Part shown: piece by piece, positions 59,382-64,000 of the stretch
How positions within the stretch are numbered: the stretch's first letter is position 1
How the letters are laid out: each line of letters starts with the position of its first letter
Assembly: GCA_015501605.1 (NCBI GenBank)
Contig: JADNRZ010000022.1
Coordinates: 248,001-312,000, forward strand
Source: Panaeolus papilionaceus
Taxonomy: Eukaryota; Basidiomycota; Agaricomycetes; Agaricales
Direction of reading: 5' to 3'
Length of the DNA stretch: 64,000 bases
The notes under the pieces: model-generated
Told to the model about the DNA's origin: nothing
Database searches by the model: none
The model's input: the letters and a program-made list of their open reading frames with translations, nothing else
Position numbers and translations under genes: made by a program

Positions 59382-60494
59382 CTACGTTCCAGTGTTTTCC
59401 TTGTCGTCGTCGAGCTCCATCCTGTCCGATTCCTCATTCGGACTGGTATCCATTGCATCTTCAGCTTTGACGAACCTCTGCTCCAGACTACCGAGGAAGG
59501 GTCTCGATTGAGATGGTTCAGGCAGTGTCGTCACCGAAGTCAATGCAGTCGGATGTTCGCTCATGTGTCCTGGACTTGGATCATCGAGTTCGTCGACCAT
59601 TCCGATGGCTTTCATTTCGGCATCTGGAGTAGGATTCAATGTTAACGGGGTTGGAGGTGGACTGCGTGATTTAGATCGTCGAGCGTCATCATGCAGGAAA
59701 GGTATTGGTGAGAATAGCGGTGTGCTCGGCGCAGATTGAAGCGTAGAGCCCAACATAATGGCGCTTCGACCTGCAGATTGAAGTTCTGTTTGTGTCAAGG
59801 GAGGGAAGCTGTCGATTGTGGAGGTGACGTATATGGATTTGTCGACAGCGCGAAGATATTTGCCTACAGATTTGTAGTGCTTCTTCGGATCGATACAAAG
59901 TTCACAAAGGCGTTGAATTGTGAAGGGAGGACTTTTTGGACGATCTGATCAGTTGTTGACGGGGAATATGAAGGGCAGGAAGCAGCCTACCCTTCAAAAC
60001 TATCGAGCTGCACGAAAATAGCATCCTTGAGGGTATTTGCTTCATCCTCAGTCATATAAGTTAGAGGTGAGTCTCGGCCAGGATGTTGACCGAATTTACG
60101 GGGAGGAAAAGGAGGTAACTTGAGACCGCCATCGTCTGTATTGACAGCCAAGTATGGAGAAGGTATTGGTGGCTTCTGGGTTGTTGTCAAAAACAATGAA
60201 ATATTCTAAAAGGAATTGTCAGAAGATCAATGAGACGCACGAGAAGAAATGTTGACTACCTTTGCGATTTTAATTTTAATGATATCGCGTAGTTTGTCCC
60301 AATCTGAGCTGGTGGATATGTCGGCCAGCTGTTGTTATGTACAAGAACAAAAAAAGACGGACTCTACGACATCATCAGAAGCAATCTTTTGGAGTAAAGC
60401 CTCGTATTCTACAAGGTCAAAGCATCAGCTGGGTCTTTTGTTTTTTAAATAAAATAAAAAAACCTGGTAACCATTCCTGGCTTGATGTAGTCAT
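59382..60494 (-). CDS. PPP4R2: Protein phosphatase 4 regulatory subunit 2 (PPP4R2/Psy4)
   Basis: Five exons: 60494-60464, 60408-60368, 60328-60260, 60205-59991, 59931-59382; 301 aa. The family core runs from the N-terminus (EYEALLQKIASDDV, SDWDKLRDIIKIKIAK) through LKLPPFPPRKFGQHPGRDS to GPPFTIQRLCELCIDPKKHY and KYLRAVDKSIYV. These match PPP4R2, which with PP4c and PPP4R3 removes gamma-H2AX and other DNA-damage phosphates. The C-terminal half is Pro/Ser-rich and acidic, ending DDDKENTGT. The intron at 60367-60329 is only 39 bases, short for this genome; its donor could be placed 3 bases upstream. The stop is 82 bases from that of the facing gene. Confidence 0.88.
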
Positions 60495-60766
60495 TGTGCA
60501 AGGGGCATGTTAGTTTACATAATCTACAAGGCAGAGTGTTATTCACAAGGCTGTTCATTAGTCTGGCTTGGTCTATGTGCTCAACACTTTAATCCAAGAC
60601 TACTAAAGCAGAACAGCCATACAGAAATAACTGTTTCAAGATAAATCTGGCGCTGTTTTATTCGCCCAACTCCGTTACCATTTAAATTGCCAAGCTGATG
60701 TCATATACACGGCTTAGTACTCCAGAACCCCAACAACAACCTTCTCATTCCTCTTCCAGGTTCTCC

Positions 60767-62518
60767 ATGACCAACTTTCCCTTCAAAGCAACTCAGCCGC
60801 TATCAAAGGGGGTGTCTATATCTCCTGCTAGACGCAGGAAACTTATATTCTCCTATTTACCTGACTGGTAACTATCTTCAACTCTTGCACACGACCATAA
60901 CAAAATTTGATCTACTTGAATAGGGTTTTAACGATTGCGCTGGCGTACGCTCATTCAAATATGTACCATCACTCATCATTCAAATCTGCCTTTCAGTGTT
61001 GCTTTCTTTCTTCTTGACAAGGTTGATGGGTTTAGACGGGAGTTTTCACTGGAGGACACTTCGTGCGTTGCTACTATCATCATTGACCATCACCTTCGTT
61101 ATTGACCTTAAACTTGAACAGGCTTCGCCACCCGTAAGCTGCTTTCATTCTGTATGAAATGATGTACTTAATTCTTGCGATGGCAGTTTCGCTGTTCATG
61201 AACGAGTTCCTGTGAGTCTCATTCAATCCATTGTCTCCATCACTGCAACTCATGGACCACCGCCACCACCTTAGAACACCGCCCTCATCTGCGTTTGCTT
61301 TGTCGCGCCCATTTTAATTATGCCAATTATCAATTTCATTACTGTTAGGTCTTTATGGGATCTTCATAATAGTAAGCAACTCTCTGCACTTTTCAACTCG
61401 ACTTGCCTAACACCGCGCGATCCATGTTCAGGTTCTCTTGGCTGTAGGTTACCTTCATGCTTTTACCTAAATTGGCTCTCAATTTCTTCCATCTGAACAG
61501 TGGTACTTAGCCTTGCTCTTACTGGATCAATTACACAACTCGTCAAAATCACCGTTGGACGACCTCGCCCAGGTTATTTTCATTCTAAACGCACCACACC
61601 ATACCGTTGGACTAACATGTCATTCAGATGTTATTTCAAGATGCATACCCAAGGCAGGCTCTGAAGACCCTCCTCTTGGACTCTCCAATTCCACAATCTG
61701 CACTCAAACAAATCACGCAATTCTCCTTGACGGTTTCCGCAGTTTCTTCTCGGGCCATTCTAGTCGTGAGTCTTGCTCTTGGCTATTCTTGTAAAGCTAT
61801 TCTCACTAACCTATTATCTTAGTATCATTTGCTGGCATGGGTTTTTTGGCATTTTATTTGGCTGGGAAGCTCCACTTATTTGATAGAAGAGGCCATACAG
61901 TATGTGTTTCAACTGTCTGATTCAAGTGCATGCATCGCTCATCTCGGCTTACTTGTAGGGGAAGGCGTGGTTAGCTTTGGCACCCTTCATGGTCGCTCTC
62001 CTCGTGGCCATCTCACGAACAATGGATTACCGACGTACGTGACCATCGCCTTGTGTTATTTTTAGACGCACTAAGCCGCATTTGTAGACCACTGGCAGGA
62101 TGTCCTGGTTGGTTCAATAGTCGGCACTGTCCTCGCTTTCTTTGGATATCACCAATATTACCCAAGTCTTGCATCAGAATACTCTCACCGACCCTATTCT
62201 CCACGAATCAAACGTGAAGATGATATTCTGCCCACTCATCTTCAATCTGCCCCATTCCCCGGTTCAAACTCACCCAACCATCTGAACGTCAACGACGCAC
62301 AGGGTTACCGCCAGCAACATAGCCTTGATGAATCCTATGAGCTCGCAGGAACCGTCCCTCGCCCGCAACCTGTAACATCAATGGAGGACCATTGGAAGAG
62401 TACAGGTTCTGATGAAGGAAACGGACATGGCGATCTCTCTTCAACTGCTTATAACCCCTCAGGACCTCCCCAACGTATGGCCAGCCAACGTGGCCCAAAT
62501 AGCGATGATTTGCGATAG
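60767..62518 (+). CDS. PAP2-family lipid phosphate phosphatase (Dpp1/Lpp1-like)
   Basis: Twelve exons: 60767-60867, 60924-60944, 60997-61062, 61122-61133, 61187-61211, 61275-61371, 61432-61443, 61501-61572, 61628-61765, 61823-61899, 61959-62034, 62088-62518; 375 aa. The three phosphatase motifs are complete: KITVGRPRP (motif 1), FFSGHSS (motif 2), SRTMDYRHHWQD (motif 3, with the catalytic His). At least five hydrophobic spans surround them, for example LICVCFVAPILIMPIINFI and FMVALLVAI. FSLEDTSLRHPFAVHERVP is the usual entry of Dpp1-type enzymes, which remove phosphate from diacylglycerol pyrophosphate and phosphatidate. The last 120 residues are a hydrophilic tail. Four exons are 12-25 bases long, and every phase agrees. 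Confidence 0.93.
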
Positions 62519-63352
62519 TTTGCGTCTATGTCTTTTTGTATTTGCGCTATTTTTGTGACCAGAGGACTCCCTTGTTTCTTTTAATTGTTGATTCATTTCA
62601 AATGGTTGGATTCCGTCCGCATGCTTGTCTCTTTTTTTGGTGAACATTACTACTTACTACTTACGGTATTTTACACTTCTATCAATTCATGATGACATGT
62701 CATTCCTTTGTCTGTCTATTTCTCTTATTGCATATATACCTTGTCATAGCTGTCAAGACCTGCTTATATTACTAGTTCTGGCTTCATGTTCTCATTCGTC
62801 TAAGATGCCTCTCAATTATGGAATTAACCGCGGTTAATAAGGTATGCATCTCGTACTTCTGTTGATCGTCTTCTGACGCCCATTTTTAATAGGAACCCCC
62901 CGCCCTTGCCCATCGGATACAAACTGATGCTCCAGGCCTCAAGAATCAACTATAACTTTCGCTCGCTCATCACATACACGAGTCTATTTTTACGCGACGA
63001 AGCATATGCCTTTCTCCTCTACAATGACCCGAGGTTTAAGCTGCACCGTCACTGTTCTACCGCCCATCTCAATTTGTGGTCATCTGCTCTCGTTCCCAGA
63101 CAACACAGTTGTCGAGGTATCGCGTGTTCAGCGTGGTTTAGGCCTTGTATAACCGTCTTCTTTGATTGGAGTCGATGCCGACTCCGAGTCGGACTGATTG
63201 ATACTGTCTGTCGAATATCTTCTGTATACGGTGTTGTCACCGATGTGACCTCTCATGTGGCCGCTCGGCGTACTATTTTTTGCTGAGTTTGTGATATATA
63301 AGACTGGGATTGTGGCTTGAGGTCGTGCAGAATTCCTTGGTTACTTAGTGTC
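62519..63352. other. Tandem spacer, 834 bases
   Basis: Contains the 3' end of the phosphatase gene (T-rich) and the promoter of the thaumatin-like gene. A plus-strand frame at about 62906-63286 lacks family features and splice partners. A possible TATA-like GTGATATATAAGAC occurs near 63290-63303, about 55 bases before the ATG. Confidence 0.35.
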
Positions 63353-64000
63353 ATGAAATCTTTCTATCTCTCTTCATTGTTTCTCGCAGCTGCTTCAGCT
63401 CGAACTATCACAGTAGGCTCGTTTCTTATTGACCCGCCTCTCAACTTACCTACAACACTGTTGGATAGGTTCGAAATGCATGCTCGTTCACCATCTGGTA
63501 CGCCGTCAAGCTCACTTGTTCGCGACGTTTGACTCACGATTCTGTTCTATTACATAGGCCAGCGGTATGAATACACCGCCCGCTCATACGACCCTAAGTA
63601 ACACATGATGTGGACACAGCTTTTCACAGACCCCTCAATTAACACCGCTATTCCGAACCAGCCTACAGGATGGCAAGCTGCACCGAACACGCAAGTGAGC
63701 TTTACTGTACCGGATACATGGGCTGCGGGTCGTATTTGGGTGGGTTGTTGTTGTTTTGCAACGTTTTATATAAAGGAGGGACTAGATTATCCCAACTGAT
63801 TGATGCGTTTAGGGGCGTAGGTACTGTGACTTTACCACTGCGGGCACTGGTTCGTGTCTGGATGGGGGATGCAATGGTGGTCTTTTGTGCAATAATCGTA
63901 CTGGAACGGTATGTATAGGGTTCTCGGATGTGTTGACGGTACATGTTGATTGGATGCTGTAGGGTGCTCCTCCAGTCACGTTCGCAGAGTTCACTTTGCA
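63353..64000 (+). CDS. Secreted thaumatin-like protein, 3' end outside window
   Basis: Exons 63353-63412, 63469-63497, 63558-63564 (7 bases), 63620-63739, 63813-63908 and 63963-64000 (open). A signal peptide (about 1-16, MKSFYLSSLFLAAASA) precedes RTITVRNACSFTIWPALFTD, the classic N-terminus of thaumatin-like proteins, then PTGWQAAPNTQVSFTVPDTW, AAGRIWGRRYCDF, GSCLDGGCNGGLLCNN and GAPPVTFAEFTL. These carry the family cysteines and the R-x-G-C-D-F-like signature. Members are secreted beta-1,3-glucan-binding or glucanase proteins; in mushrooms they act in cell-wall remodelling of fruiting bodies. The 7-base exon supplies the Trp end and Pro-Ala of IWPALF; without it the conserved text is lost. 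Confidence 0.88.

Noticed and set aside
44580..60855. Reading the two DUF6593 genes, hydrophobin and thaumatin-like gene as a fruiting-body gene cluster
   Set aside because: They are tens of kilobases apart and separated by conserved housekeeping genes; no shared promoter element was seen.
1..64000. Transposons, inverted terminal repeats, CRISPR arrays or bacterial operons
   Set aside because: No transposase, integrase or reverse transcriptase motifs, no regular spaced repeats and no operon-like gene order were found; introns throughout mark nuclear eukaryotic DNA.

Overview
This window is nuclear DNA from a mushroom-forming basidiomycete (Agaricomycetes). It is compact and gene-dense, and almost every gene is cut by several introns of about 48-65 bases. 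The gene content fits: a class I hydrophobin, a thaumatin-like protein, two DUF6593 proteins, an agaricomycete-type F-box protein, a TKL-type kinase and a TRANK1-like UvrD helicase. I see no transposon, CRISPR array, rRNA or confident tRNA. I rebuilt 27 genes by splicing conserved protein segments across GT-AG (rarely GC-AG) introns and checking codon phase at every junction; only the large helicase is not fully resolved.

Layout. 1-803 (-): DUF6593 protein, cut by the window edge. 1273-5024 (+): SAP/AT-hook protein kinase. 5343-7588 (-): DUF3835 (Bud27/URI-like) protein. 7780-11325 (+): Ctf18 clamp loader. 12080-12602 (+): hydrophobin. 14248-17567 (+): telomere protein Pot1. 17792-22095 (-): cellular RNA-dependent RNA polymerase. 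22369-23503 (+): unknown membrane protein. 23552-25188 (-): branched-chain ketoacid dehydrogenase E1 beta. 25359-27654 (+): CreC/WDR20. 27825-30637 (-): F-box protein. 31119-31699 (+): Apc15-like. 31994-34399 (-): methylenetetrahydrofolate reductase. 35041-36621 (+): single-pass membrane protein. 36979-38624 (+): NADH:flavin oxidoreductase. 38715-40785 (-): succinyl-CoA:3-ketoacid CoA transferase. 41575-43373 (+): Hat1. 43539-44324 (-): second DUF6593. 44701-45237 (+): GFA/CENP-V protein. 45563-46421 (+): HIT zinc finger. 47036-55505 (-): TRANK1-like helicase. 56460-57405 (+): SNRNP27. 57867-58434 (-): eIF1. 58656-59299 (+): Fyv7-like. 59382-60494 (-): PPP4R2. 60767-62518 (+): PAP2 lipid phosphatase. 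63353-end (+): thaumatin-like.

Most genes are unrelated housekeeping genes rather than a cluster. Loose themes are genome maintenance (Ctf18, Pot1, RdRP, Hat1, PPP4R2) and mitochondrial acyl-CoA metabolism (BCKDHB, SCOT). Orientation alternates almost strictly, so most promoters are shared head-to-head spacers.

The most interesting points are: a kinase that has lost the usual beta3 lysine but carries a lysine in the glycine loop, as WNK kinases do; a seven-copy short motif array at the N-terminus of Ctf18; a series of micro-exons down to 7 bases; and defective-looking splice sites in the RdRP (GA donor) and GFA (GG acceptor) genes.
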